From positions 42,694 through 106,693 of the forward strand of contig JAVHLG010000004.1 in the NCBI GenBank assembly GCA_031082225.1: a stretch of 64,000 nucleotides of DNA, read 5' to 3'. Below, in pieces: positions 44,503 to 52,509 of the stretch. The notes beneath the pieces are model-generated. The model had not been told where the DNA came from, did no database searches, and was given only the letters and a program-made list of their open reading frames with translations. Within the stretch, counting starts at the first letter, position 1; each line of letters starts with the position of its first letter. The stretch comes from Desulfovibrionaceae bacterium. GTDB taxonomy: Bacteria; Desulfobacterota; Desulfovibrionia; Desulfovibrionales; Desulfovibrionaceae. The translations under genes were made by a program, and so were the position numbers.

Positions 44503-45789
44503 CTACCGCCTGGCCATGGGGGTGTAGTCCCGCTGATTCTTGCCGATGTACACCTGCCGGGGTCGGTGGATCTTCATCTCCGTATCCTTCCATTCCTCAT
44601 GCCAGTGGGCGATGAACCCGGGCATGTTGCCGATGGCGATCATGACCGGGAACATGGGCACGGGGATGTTGATGGCCCGCAGCAGCAGGCCGGAATAGAA
44701 GTTGACGTTGGGATAGATCCGCCGTTCGAGGAAGAAGTCGTCGTCCCGGGTCCGGCCCTCGATGTCCAGGGCGATGTCGTAGAGCGGGTCGCGCCGGGCC
44801 ATGCCTGCGCTGAAGAGGTTTTCGTAGGCCTTGCGGATGAGCAGGGCCCGGGGATCGTAGCATTTGTAGATCCGCTGCCCGAAGCCCATCAGCCGCCGCC
44901 GCCCGGCCTTGACCTCCTCCAGAAGCTCCGGGGTCGTGATGCGCCCGCTGCGCACCTCCTCGAGCATCTCCATGACCCCGACCCCGGCCCCGCCGTGCAG
45001 CCGTCCCCACAGGGCGCAGATGGCGGCGGAGATGGAGGCGAAGAGGTTGGCCTGGGAGGAGCCGACCATGCGCACCGTGGCGCAGGAGGTGTCCAGGCCG
45101 TGGTCGGCGTGGGCGATGAAAAACAGCGACAGGGCCCGCACGATGGGCGCGGGCGGCTCGTAGAGCCGAAACGGCACGGAAAACATCATGTGCAGGAAGT
45201 TGCGGCAATAATCCATGTGCGGGTTGGGATACATCAGCGGCAGCCCGTCGGCCGTTCGGAAGCTGAAGGCCGCGATGGTGCGCACCTTGCTCATGATCTT
45301 GGCCGCCGCCAGGCGGTATTCGGCGTCGGTGCGGATATTGAGGAGCTCGGGATAATAGCTGCCCAGGGCGTTGATCATGGCCGAGAGGATGGCCATGGGC
45401 TGCCCAAGGGGCGGGAAGCCGTCCAGGTGCTTGAGCAGGCCCTCGTGCAACAGTTCCTGGTCGCGCAGCATGCCGCGAAATTCCGCCAGTTCGTCGCGGG
45501 CCGGCAGTTCCCCGAACATGAGCAGCATGGCCGTCTCCACAAAGGAGGCCCGCTCGGCCAGTTGCTCCAGGGGATAGCCCCGGTAGCGCAGAAGCCCGCG
45601 TTCGCCGTCGATGTGGGTGATGCCCGACTTGCAGGCCCCGGTGTTGGCGAACCCCGGGTCGAAGGTGATCCAGCCCGTCTTGGCCCGCAGGGAGGTGACG
45701 TCGATGCCGCAGTCGCCTTCGGAACTGCGGATCACGGGCAGGTCGACGGTCTTGCCGTCGTAGGAGAGGGTGGCGAACGTCTCTTTCAT
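44503..45789 (-). CDS. gltA: Citrate synthase (Si type)
   Basis: The 428-residue protein is a type II, hexamer-class citrate synthase: KSGITHIDGERGLLRYRGYPLEQLAE, HADHGLDTSCATVRMVGSSQANLFASISAAICALWGRLHGGAGVGVMEMLEEV, then GFGQRIYKCYDPRALLI. The His and Asp active-site regions are present. It condenses acetyl-CoA and oxaloacetate. The final residues (YTPMARR) fit the family's C-terminus. It stands alone on the minus strand, 158 bases upstream of the MscS gene and divergent from the Memo-like gene. Confidence 0.96.
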   Translation of the reverse strand: MKETFATLSYDGKTVDLPVIRSSEGDCGIDVTSLRAKTGWITFDPGFANTGACKSGITHIDGERGLLRYRGYPLEQLAERASFVETAMLLMFGELPARDELAEFRGMLRDQELLHEGLLKHLDGFPPLGQPMAILSAMINALGSYYPELLNIRTDAEYRLAAAKIMSKVRTIAAFSFRTADGLPLMYPNPHMDYCRNFLHMMFSVPFRLYEPPAPIVRALSLFFIAHADHGLDTSCATVRMVGSSQANLFASISAAICALWGRLHGGAGVGVMEMLEEVRSGRITTPELLEEVKAGRRRLMGFGQRIYKCYDPRALLIRKAYENLFSAGMARRDPLYDIALDIEGRTRDDDFFLERRIYPNVNFYSGLLLRAINIPVPMFPVMIAIGNMPGFIAHWHEEWKDTEMKIHRPRQVYIGKNQRDYTPMARR

Positions 45790-46114
45790 CGGGTGGGCAT
45801 CCTATTGCATGGGGTGAAAACCAAAACAAATTCTAAGCCATGCCGTGGGCCTTGTCCACACGCCGAAAACCGGCTGCGGCCGGGGGCCGCGACAGGGCGG
45901 CCCGGCCGTTTCGACCTGGCAATGGCAGGCCCGGCGGCGGCCGTTGCACCCTGCCGCGTGCGCCCTGCAGCCAAAGGCGTCTTCGGATCCAGGGGACGCT
46001 GCGGATCCCGGCAAGAGGCGTCCTGCGCGCTTGCGTCCAGGGCCAAGAGGTCGTACATGTCCAAAGTGGTGAAAATCTCCGTGCCCACGACGGCGAACCC
46101 GGAGGCAACCATTC
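45790..46114. other. Divergent intergenic region, gltA / Memo-like gene
   Basis: These 325 bases separate divergent genes. I see no credible gene: the longer frames crossing it (for example 45802-46116 minus) read as Arg/Gly/His-rich shadows. It probably holds both promoters, but no clear -35/-10 pair stands out. Confidence 0.5.
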
Positions 46115-46921
46115 ATGAACAGACAACCCCTCGTCGCCGGGCAGTTTTATCCTGCCGGGCCGACATTGGCCACGGATGTGGCGGCGTTTCTGGGGCTGGC
46201 CGGACCGATGCGGGAGACGCCGACCATCCTGGCCATGGTTCCCCATGCGGGCTACGTCTATTCCGGGGAGGTGGCCGGGAAGACGTTGGGACAGGCCAGG
46301 CTGGCGGACACGGTGCTCCTTCTGGGCCCCAACCACACCGGCCGGGGCAGACGTCTGGCGGTCTGGCCCGACGGAACCTGGGAGATCCCCGGCGGGGGGC
46401 TTACGGTGGACGACGGTCTGGCCCGGGCCCTTCTCGACGCGGACACGAGGCTTGCGGCGGACCCTGAGGCGCACCAGGGGGAACATTCCCTGGAGGTGGT
46501 CCTTCCGTTTTTGCGGGGCATACATCCGGCCATGCGCATCGTGCCCATGGTGGTGGCCGAATTCAACCCCACCATCATAAGCGATGTGGCCGTGAGCATG
46601 GCCAGGGTCTTGAAGGCCTGGCCGGTCCCGGTCTCCATCGTGGTCAGCTCCGACATGAGCCACTACGTGAGCCACGATACGGCCAAGACCCTGGACGCCC
46701 TGGCCCTGGCCGAGATCACGGCGCTTCGCCCCATGGGGCTTTTTTCCGTGGTCAGGGACCGGGGCATCACCATGTGCGGGGTGTTGCCCATGATCCTTGG
46801 GCTTTGCCTGGCCAAGGAACTGGGGGCGCATGCCGCCGAGGTCGCGGCCTACGCCACCTCGGGCGAGGTCTCCGGGGACATGCGGCATGTGGTGGGCTAT
46901 GCCGGGGTGCTCGTCTCGTAA
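46115..46921 (+). CDS. MEMO1-family / AmmeMemoRadiSam system protein B
   Basis: The 268-residue protein starts NRQPLVAGQFYPAGPTLATDVAAFL, then PHAGYVYSGEVAGKTLG, LLGPNHTGRG, the acidic middle and SDMSHYVSHDTA, with the His and Asp residues expected of MEMO/class III dioxygenase-like proteins. It belongs to AmmeMemoRadiSam systems, in which it is usually linked to a radical SAM protein and an AMMECR1 protein; neither is nearby here. Its biochemical role is unknown. GGAGG lies nine bases before the ATG. Confidence 0.9.
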   Translation: MNRQPLVAGQFYPAGPTLATDVAAFLGLAGPMRETPTILAMVPHAGYVYSGEVAGKTLGQARLADTVLLLGPNHTGRGRRLAVWPDGTWEIPGGGLTVDDGLARALLDADTRLAADPEAHQGEHSLEVVLPFLRGIHPAMRIVPMVVAEFNPTIISDVAVSMARVLKAWPVPVSIVVSSDMSHYVSHDTAKTLDALALAEITALRPMGLFSVVRDRGITMCGVLPMILGLCLAKELGAHAAEVAAYATSGEVSGDMRHVVGYAGVLVS

Positions 46922-47002
46922 GCCCCGGCTGCCGGGGTCATACGGATCCGGCCGGATTTCGCGACGTATCCGGAATAAACGTCTAACCCGGAGGCATTCC
47001 CT

Positions 47003-47641
47003 ATGACATCAGGATCGCTGCTTCGCCGTGTGCTGGGGCTCGTTGTCGTTTTCCTTGTGCTGTCTTCGCCTGCCTTTGCCCAACTGGGCTTCATCCAGCA
47101 GGGGCTTGAGGCCGTGACCTCGGGCAAGAAGCCAGGCGTCGCGCCGGACGCACCAGGCGCGGCAGGCGGCGGAAACGTGCTGGCCAAGGACACCACCTAT
47201 ACCAACGCGGCCCGCAAATTCCAGTTCACCATCCCGGCCGGATGGGAGATCGTGGAGGGCAGTCCCGACTCCGAGAGCGTGGGCTTTCGGAACATGAAGA
47301 CCACCATGGGTTTTTCCTTCCACGCCGAGCAGATGGTGCCGAGCTTCCCCCGGGGCTCGGCCGTCACCGCCGGACTCAAACAGGACCAGGAGCGGGTGAC
47401 CATCAAGAAGCTCTTGGCCGCCAAACGCCGCGACGACGGCGACGCCAAGAAGAAGTGCGGGGTCATTGGATGGGAGATCGTGGAGGCCCCCCAGAAAAAC
47501 GACTTCCAGCGCATCATCTGGCAGTGCTACGACGGCGAGAATTTCTACATGAACTTCATGGCCTACAGCGAGAACAAGGATTTCGCGGCCTCCGAGGCCA
47601 TCCTGCGGGGGATCATGGACTCCGTCAAGTTCTGCAAGTAA
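47003..47641 (+). CDS. Exported hypothetical protein
   Basis: The 212-residue protein has a signal peptide (LLRRVLGLVVVFLVLSSPAFAQ), so it is probably periplasmic. The mature part is a single mixed alpha/beta region with two Cys (KKCGVIGWEIVEAPQKN, WQCYDGENFYMNF) and a final SVKFCK. I do not recognise the family; the 'FTIPAGWEIVEGSPDSESVGFRN' stretch resembles many DUF-type periplasmic domains. It follows the Memo-like gene at 82 bases and precedes the glycine-zipper lipoprotein, so the three may share transcription. Confidence 0.8.
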   Translation: MTSGSLLRRVLGLVVVFLVLSSPAFAQLGFIQQGLEAVTSGKKPGVAPDAPGAAGGGNVLAKDTTYTNAARKFQFTIPAGWEIVEGSPDSESVGFRNMKTTMGFSFHAEQMVPSFPRGSAVTAGLKQDQERVTIKKLLAAKRRDDGDAKKKCGVIGWEIVEAPQKNDFQRIIWQCYDGENFYMNFMAYSENKDFAASEAILRGIMDSVKFCK

Positions 47642-47716
47642 AGTCCGCCCCGTGGCCGCGCCGTCGCGTTGTGGCGGCGCGGTCCCCGACATGCGCCACG
47701 GGAGGATCCTCCGATC

Positions 47717-48733
47717 ATGAAACGTCCCTTTTGCGGCCAGTTTCGCGCCATGGCGGCCCTGATGCTGGCGGTCTTCCTTCTGACCTCCTGCGTCCTGGGC
47801 TATCCGCCGCCGCCTGCCCTGGTCCTGGCCGAGCCGTCGGCCATCCCCGGGGCCGTGTCCACGCCCGCCTGGGACGTGGCCGTCCAGGGCTATGCGGATG
47901 ACGGCCAGGGCCTGGATTTTTCCAAGGCCGGGCTCATGCCGGTGCTGGTTATTTTGCGCAACAAGACCCCGGGCTATCCCCTGGTCGATCCGGCGGAAGT
48001 CCGGGGCCTGGCCCCGGGCCGGGAATATGCCCCGTATCCGCCGCTTTCGGCCGCGGACGTGGCCGAGGCCACCTCGGCCTTCGAGGAGTCGGCCAAGGCC
48101 ATCTTGCGGGGCGGCGTGGCCGGTGCGGTCATCGGCGCGGGTGTGGGAACCCTGCTCGGCGCGGCCGTGGGCGGCGGGGCGGCCCTGTGGCGCGGGGCGC
48201 TTATCGGCGGCGGCATCGGCGCGTTCACCGGGGCGGTGTCGTCCCTGCCCGAGGCCCGCTACCAGTTGCGCCGGGGCATCGAGACGGAGCTTGAGACCCT
48301 GGCCCTGCGGCCGGTTCCCGCCCCGCCCTACGGCATGACCGCCGGATACGTCTATTTCCCGGCGGGCGCGGGGATAGGCGTTGTCCGGGTGACGGTGCGC
48401 GACCAGAGCGCGGCCTACAGCTACGACGTGCCCATCGCCGCGCCCGCCCCGGCCATGGCCCCCCGGCCGACGGCGGCGGCCCCGGCGTATCCGCCCGCGT
48501 CCTTGGAACCGCCTGCGGGCTCTCCGCCGTTTTCCCCAGCAGCGTCACCGTCGCCCGCCGGGCAGGGCGCCGCCTCTCAACCGGCCCCGGCCGGGCAGGC
48601 GAACCCTGCCGATCACCCGCAGACGACACCGACGGCTTCGCCGTATGCCCAGTCGGTCCCATCCGGCATCGACGCTGGCGCACAGGCTTCGGGAGCGGGT
48701 TCCCCCGTTCCCAGAGGGGACGGCAGCCAGTAA
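47717..48733 (+). CDS. Lipoprotein with glycine-zipper segment
   Basis: The 338-residue protein has a lipoprotein signal peptide (LMLAVFLLTSC; Cys24 lipidated). A Gly-rich zipper, GVAGAVIGAGVGTLLGAAVGGGAALWRGALIGGGIGAFTGAV, at about 140-185 is likely to insert in or span a membrane. A beta-like domain follows, and a long Pro/Ala/Ser linker ends the protein. I use the Met at 47717, which fits the signal peptide, in place of the track start at 47669. Glycine-zipper lipoproteins are common in the envelope, with no assigned activity. Confidence 0.85.
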   Translation: MKRPFCGQFRAMAALMLAVFLLTSCVLGYPPPPALVLAEPSAIPGAVSTPAWDVAVQGYADDGQGLDFSKAGLMPVLVILRNKTPGYPLVDPAEVRGLAPGREYAPYPPLSAADVAEATSAFEESAKAILRGGVAGAVIGAGVGTLLGAAVGGGAALWRGALIGGGIGAFTGAVSSLPEARYQLRRGIETELETLALRPVPAPPYGMTAGYVYFPAGAGIGVVRVTVRDQSAAYSYDVPIAAPAPAMAPRPTAAAPAYPPASLEPPAGSPPFSPAASPSPAGQGAASQPAPAGQANPADHPQTTPTASPYAQSVPSGIDAGAQASGAGSPVPRGDGSQ

Positions 48734-48870
48734 TGCGCCCCTCCCCCTCGTACCCCGGAAATCGGAGTACACGAATTTTGAAATGAATATGTTGAAATAA
48801 TTGTATTTTTTGATAATAACAGCTGTTTGTAAAAGAAACGCACCACCGCCTTCTCCCGTGCCGCCCCCTG

Positions 48871-48894
48871 CGGGAAGAGGTTCACCTCTTCCCG
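48871..48894 (+). terminator. 10-bp hairpin after the glycine-zipper lipoprotein gene
   Basis: CGGGAAGAGG and CCTCTTCCCG pair around TTCA, 138 bases after the gene stop. There is no T-tract, so its termination role is uncertain. Confidence 0.4.
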
Positions 48895-49396
48895 GTTCCG
48901 CCTCTGGCCGGGGTGTCCCGATCGTCCCGCTGCATGCCCGCGCTTTCTCGCGCACCGTATGCGTCTGCCCCTCCGGTCTTCTTTCGGGTCTGCCCGTAGC
49001 GATCCCCCCCGAAGTTTTTGGCGCATGAATTGAGATAAAATTCAATTATTTAAAAAGCTTATGTATGTCATGACGGGTTTGTGGCAGGCCTGCGGCATGA
49101 TTTCAAAAAGGATCCCCGGGGAGGGCGCGGTGAAACCGTCCCTGCGTCGGCGGACATTGCGCACTATGTCGTCGGGAGTGGTATGCAGAGAAATGAGATG
49201 CATAGATCGGGACAAAATATATCAGTGTAATGAAAATAATTGCATAAAATTTTTACGCATAAAAAACTTTTGAAAGATTTTACATAAACTTTTTATGCAC
49301 TGTGATGTGATTTTGGTAATACTTGTAGACGTACAATATTTTTTTATGCTCGATTTTGCTATATTTTTATATGAATGAAATATGTCTGATGTCTGA

Positions 49397-49424
49397 TTGA
49401 CAGCAGAATCTTAGCTGGTATCCT
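49397..49424 (+). promoter_or_regulatory. Probable proVWX promoter
   Basis: TTGACA is followed after 16 bases by TATCCT; the expected start lies about 58 bases before the proV ATG. The -35 box matches consensus exactly. Confidence 0.6.
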
Positions 49425-49488
49425 AAACTATGAAATGGTTTATGGTCGCTTGTTTATGTATGATTTAAAATGAGCATTGGAAGGTTGC

Positions 49489-50682
49489 ATGAGGAAAATC
49501 GTCGTTGAAAACGTGAGCAAAATTTTCGGGCCCCAGCCCGGGCGGGGACTGGACATGCTCGAGAAGGGATTTTCAAAACAACATATCCTGGAAAGGACGA
49601 AACTCGGCGTAGGCGTGGCCAAGGCCTCCTTTCATGTGGATGAGGGCGAGATCGTGGTCGTCATGGGGTTGTCGGGATCCGGCAAGTCCACCCTGTTACG
49701 CTGTCTCAACCGGCTCATCGAGCCCACGGCCGGGAAGATCGTCATCGACGGAATCGATGTCACCTCTTTGGATGCCGCAGGGCTTCGGTCCCTGCGTCTG
49801 GCCAAGACCGGCATGGTCTTTCAGAATTTCGCCCTGTTTCCCCATCGCACCGTGCTGCAAAACGCCGAATACGGCCTGGAAATCAAGGGTCTGGAACCGG
49901 CGCAGCGCAGGCCGCGCGCCCTGGAGGCCCTGTCCCAGGTCGGTCTGGACGGTTGGAGCGACGCGTTCCCCAGGCAATTGTCGGGCGGCATGCAGCAGCG
50001 CGTGGGCCTGGCCCGGGCCCTGGCCTTGGATCCCGACATCCTGCTTATGGACGAGGCCTTTTCGGCCCTTGATCCGCTGATCCGCCGGGACATGCAGGAC
50101 GAGTTGCTTTCCCTCCAGGAGACCATGCGCAAGACCATCGTCTTTATTTCCCACGATCTCGACGAGGCCCTGAAACTCGGCGACCGCATCGTGCTCATGA
50201 AGGACGGGGCCATCGTTCAGATCGGCACCCCGGAAGAGATTCTCACGGACCCGGCCGACGACTATGTGGAGCGATTCGTGGCCGAGGTGGACATCACCAA
50301 GGTGCTGACGGCCGAATCGGTCATGATTCCGGTTACGGCCGTGGCCTACCGCAGGACCGACGGTCCCCGGGCCTCCCTGCGCAAGATGAAAAAAGCGGGC
50401 ATCTCTACCTTGTTCGTTCTCAACGACGAACACCGGCTTCGGGGGTTCGTCACGGCCGACGATGCGGCAAACGCCGCACTGCGTGGGGAGAAGGATCTGG
50501 AGAGCATTCTGGTCACGGACATGCAGGTGGCGCAGCCGGAGACCCCGGCTCAGGAACTCATCTCCGTTTTGCACAACCTGCCCTATCCTCTTCCTGTGGT
50601 TTCCGAGCAGGGACGCCTGCGCGGCGTCGTCATCCGGGGGGCGCTTCTGGGAGCCATGGCGGATCGGGGGCGTGCCCAATGA
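49489..50682 (+). CDS. proV: Glycine betaine/proline ABC transporter ATP-binding subunit with CBS pair
   Basis: The 397-residue protein has an ABC ATPase domain: Walker A VMGLSGSGKSTLLRCLNRL, signature LSGGMQQRVGLARALALDPDILLMDEAFSALDPLIRRDM. Two CBS domains follow at about 275-395 (VLTAESVMIPVTAVAYRR, ILVTDMQVAQPETPAQELI). In this family the CBS pair senses ionic strength or nucleotide. It powers uptake of glycine betaine in osmotic stress. The Met at 49489 has GGAAGG five bases upstream. The stop overlaps the proW start by four bases (ATGA), so the two are coupled. Confidence 0.97.
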   Translation: MRKIVVENVSKIFGPQPGRGLDMLEKGFSKQHILERTKLGVGVAKASFHVDEGEIVVVMGLSGSGKSTLLRCLNRLIEPTAGKIVIDGIDVTSLDAAGLRSLRLAKTGMVFQNFALFPHRTVLQNAEYGLEIKGLEPAQRRPRALEALSQVGLDGWSDAFPRQLSGGMQQRVGLARALALDPDILLMDEAFSALDPLIRRDMQDELLSLQETMRKTIVFISHDLDEALKLGDRIVLMKDGAIVQIGTPEEILTDPADDYVERFVAEVDITKVLTAESVMIPVTAVAYRRTDGPRASLRKMKKAGISTLFVLNDEHRLRGFVTADDAANAALRGEKDLESILVTDMQVAQPETPAQELISVLHNLPYPLPVVSEQGRLRGVVIRGALLGAMADRGRAQ

Positions 50683-51509
50683 ATATTCCCAGACTTCCCA
50701 TTGGCGAGGCCATGGAAGCCGTCATCGATTTTTTTGTGACGCATTGTTCTATTTTCACCAAGGCCTTCGCCTCCCTGACCGGCTATGGGCTGGACATGGC
50801 GGAGGCCGGGCTTTTGGTTCTGCCGCCCTGGTTGCTCATTTTGGTCATCGCGGGCCTGGCCCTGTGGCTCTCCCGCAGCAGGGCCGTGGCGGCGTTTTCC
50901 CTTGTCGGCCTTTTGCTCATCTGGAACATGGGGCTGTGGGAGGCCACGGTCTCCACCCTGGCCCTGGTGCTGGTGGCCACCCTGGCCGCCATCAGCGTCG
51001 CCGTCCCCCTGGGCGTGGGCGCAGCCATGAACAGAACTGCAGAGCGCCTGGTCATGCCCGTTTTGGACGTGATGCAGACCATGCCCGCGTTCGTCTATCT
51101 CATCCCGGCCATCCCGTTTTTCGGGCTGGGCAAGGTGGCCGCCATCTTTTCCACGGTGATTTTCTCCATGCCTCCGGCCATCCGCCTCACCTGCCTGGGC
51201 ATCAAGCAGGTTCCGGCCGAGTTGTCCGAATGCGCCGAGGCCTTCGGTTCCTCCAGGTGGCAGAAGTTGTTCAAGCTGGAGTTGCCACTGGCCATGCCCA
51301 CCATCATGGCCGGGATCAACCAGACGGTGATGCTGGCCCTGTCCATGGTGGTCATCGCGGCCATGATCGGGGCCAGGGGATTGGGCGGCGAGGTCTGGAA
51401 GGCCATTCAGCGGCTGGAAATGGGCCGGGGCTTCGAGGCGGGTCTGTGCATCGTCATCGTGGCCGTCATATTGGATCGCGTGCTGCAAAAGGCCGGGGCG
51501 CGAAAATAA
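50679..51509 (+). CDS. proW: Glycine betaine/proline ABC transporter permease
   Basis: The 276-residue permease has about six membrane helices, beginning with a hydrophobic stretch (VLPPWLLILVIAGLALWLS). It includes the EAA-type loop ELSECAEAFGSSRWQKLFKLELPLAMPTIMAGINQ, which contacts ProV. It matches ProW of OpuA/ProU systems: YLIPAIPFFGLGKVAAIFSTVIFSMPPAIRLTCLGI. It forms the channel for betaine import. It overlaps proV by four bases and precedes proX by 43 bases. Confidence 0.97.
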   Translation: MNIPRLPIGEAMEAVIDFFVTHCSIFTKAFASLTGYGLDMAEAGLLVLPPWLLILVIAGLALWLSRSRAVAAFSLVGLLLIWNMGLWEATVSTLALVLVATLAAISVAVPLGVGAAMNRTAERLVMPVLDVMQTMPAFVYLIPAIPFFGLGKVAAIFSTVIFSMPPAIRLTCLGIKQVPAELSECAEAFGSSRWQKLFKLELPLAMPTIMAGINQTVMLALSMVVIAAMIGARGLGGEVWKAIQRLEMGRGFEAGLCIVIVAVILDRVLQKAGARK

Positions 51510-51552
51510 GCGCCGTATGGCGTGAAACCTTCAAGCGTATAAAGGAGAATGC

Positions 51553-52416
51553 ATGATCAGAAACAACATCCTGACCGTCCTTACGGCCCTGGCCTTGTGC
51601 CTGGTTCTTTCCGTCCCGGCCATGGCCGCAGACAAAAAGGTCAAGCTGGCCTATGTGGAATGGGATTGCGCCCTGACCACCACCAATGTGGTCGCTGCGG
51701 TGCTCAAGGAGAAGATGGGCTATGAGGTGGAGATGCTGCCCGTGGCCGCCGCCGCCATGTGGCAGGCTGTGGGCACGGGCGACGTGGACGCCATGGTTAC
51801 GGCCTGGCTGCCCGTGACCCATAAGGAATATTTTGACAAGCTCGGGGACAAGGTGGAGAACCTGGGGCCCCTGGCCACCGGCGCCGGGCTTTTCTGGGTG
51901 GTGCCGGGCTATGTGACCATTGACTCCATCGCCGACCTCAAAGGCAACGCCGCCAAGTTCGATGGGAAAATCATCGGCATCGACCCCGGGGCGGGGCTTA
52001 TGCGCCTGTCCGAAAAGGCCATCAAGGAATACGGCCTGTCCGACTACACCCTGGTGGAGGGCTCGGGCGCGACCATGACCGCGGCCCTGGCCGACGCCAT
52101 CAAGAACAAGAAGTGGATCGTGGTCACGGGCTGGGCTCCGCATTGGAAATACGGCCGCTGGGAATTGAAGAACCTGGCCGATCCCAAAAAGGCCCTGGGT
52201 GAGGCCGAGGAGATCGACACCATCGTACGCAAGGGCCTGAAGGACGACATGCCCGAGGTGTACGCCTTCCTGGACCGCTTTCACTGGAAGGACGCCGGGC
52301 AGCTCCAGACGGTCATGGCCCGCAATCAGGACAAGGGGGCTGACCCCTACAAGAACGCCGTGAAGTTCATCAATGAAAACCCCGACCAGGTGGACGCCTG
52401 GCTGGGCAAGAAATAG
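51553..52416 (+). CDS. proX: Glycine betaine/proline-binding periplasmic protein
   Basis: The 287-residue protein has a signal peptide (ILTVLTALALCLVLSVPAMAA) and then the type-II binding fold typical of ProX/OpuAC: VKLAYVEWDCALTTTNVVAAVLKEKMGYEVEMLPVAAAAMWQAVGTGDVDAMVTAWLPVTHKEYFDK. Tryptophans (YVEWDC, AMWQA, TGWAPHWKYG) probably form the aromatic box for the quaternary ammonium. It delivers substrate to ProW from the periplasm. AAGGAGAA precedes the ATG. It is the last gene of the operon. Confidence 0.97.
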   Translation: MIRNNILTVLTALALCLVLSVPAMAADKKVKLAYVEWDCALTTTNVVAAVLKEKMGYEVEMLPVAAAAMWQAVGTGDVDAMVTAWLPVTHKEYFDKLGDKVENLGPLATGAGLFWVVPGYVTIDSIADLKGNAAKFDGKIIGIDPGAGLMRLSEKAIKEYGLSDYTLVEGSGATMTAALADAIKNKKWIVVTGWAPHWKYGRWELKNLADPKKALGEAEEIDTIVRKGLKDDMPEVYAFLDRFHWKDAGQLQTVMARNQDKGADPYKNAVKFINENPDQVDAWLGKK

Positions 52417-52453
52417 ACGCAGGCCGACGCCGTCTTCAAGGCAGGCCGGAGGG

Positions 52454-52474
52454 CCGGGATGCGACGCATCCCGG
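52454..52474 (+). terminator. Hairpin between proX and the convergent kinase gene
   Basis: CCGGGATGCG and CGCATCCCGG pair around one central base; a 21-base near-perfect palindrome. It ends proX or the convergent kinase gene, without a T-tract on the + strand beyond TTCCC. Confidence 0.55.
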
Positions 52475-52509
52475 TTCCCTTCAATGGATCCTGCAGACCC
52501 GGGGGCGCG

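Larger units (their letters stand above)
48734..49488. other. AT-rich leader region of proVWX with no gene
   Basis: This 755-base gap differs strongly in composition from its neighbours. 48771-48835 and 49180-49470 are AT-rich, while 48840-49020 is GC-rich and contains a hairpin. The 70-codon ORF at 49061 has no family resemblance. A proVWX promoter is visible at 49397-49424. It may be a remnant of inserted or decayed DNA, or a long regulated leader for osmotic control. Confidence 0.6.

Noticed and set aside
49061-49273. 70-codon ORF in the AT-rich proV leader
   Set aside because: No ribosome binding site, no family and abrupt composition change inside; probably not translated.
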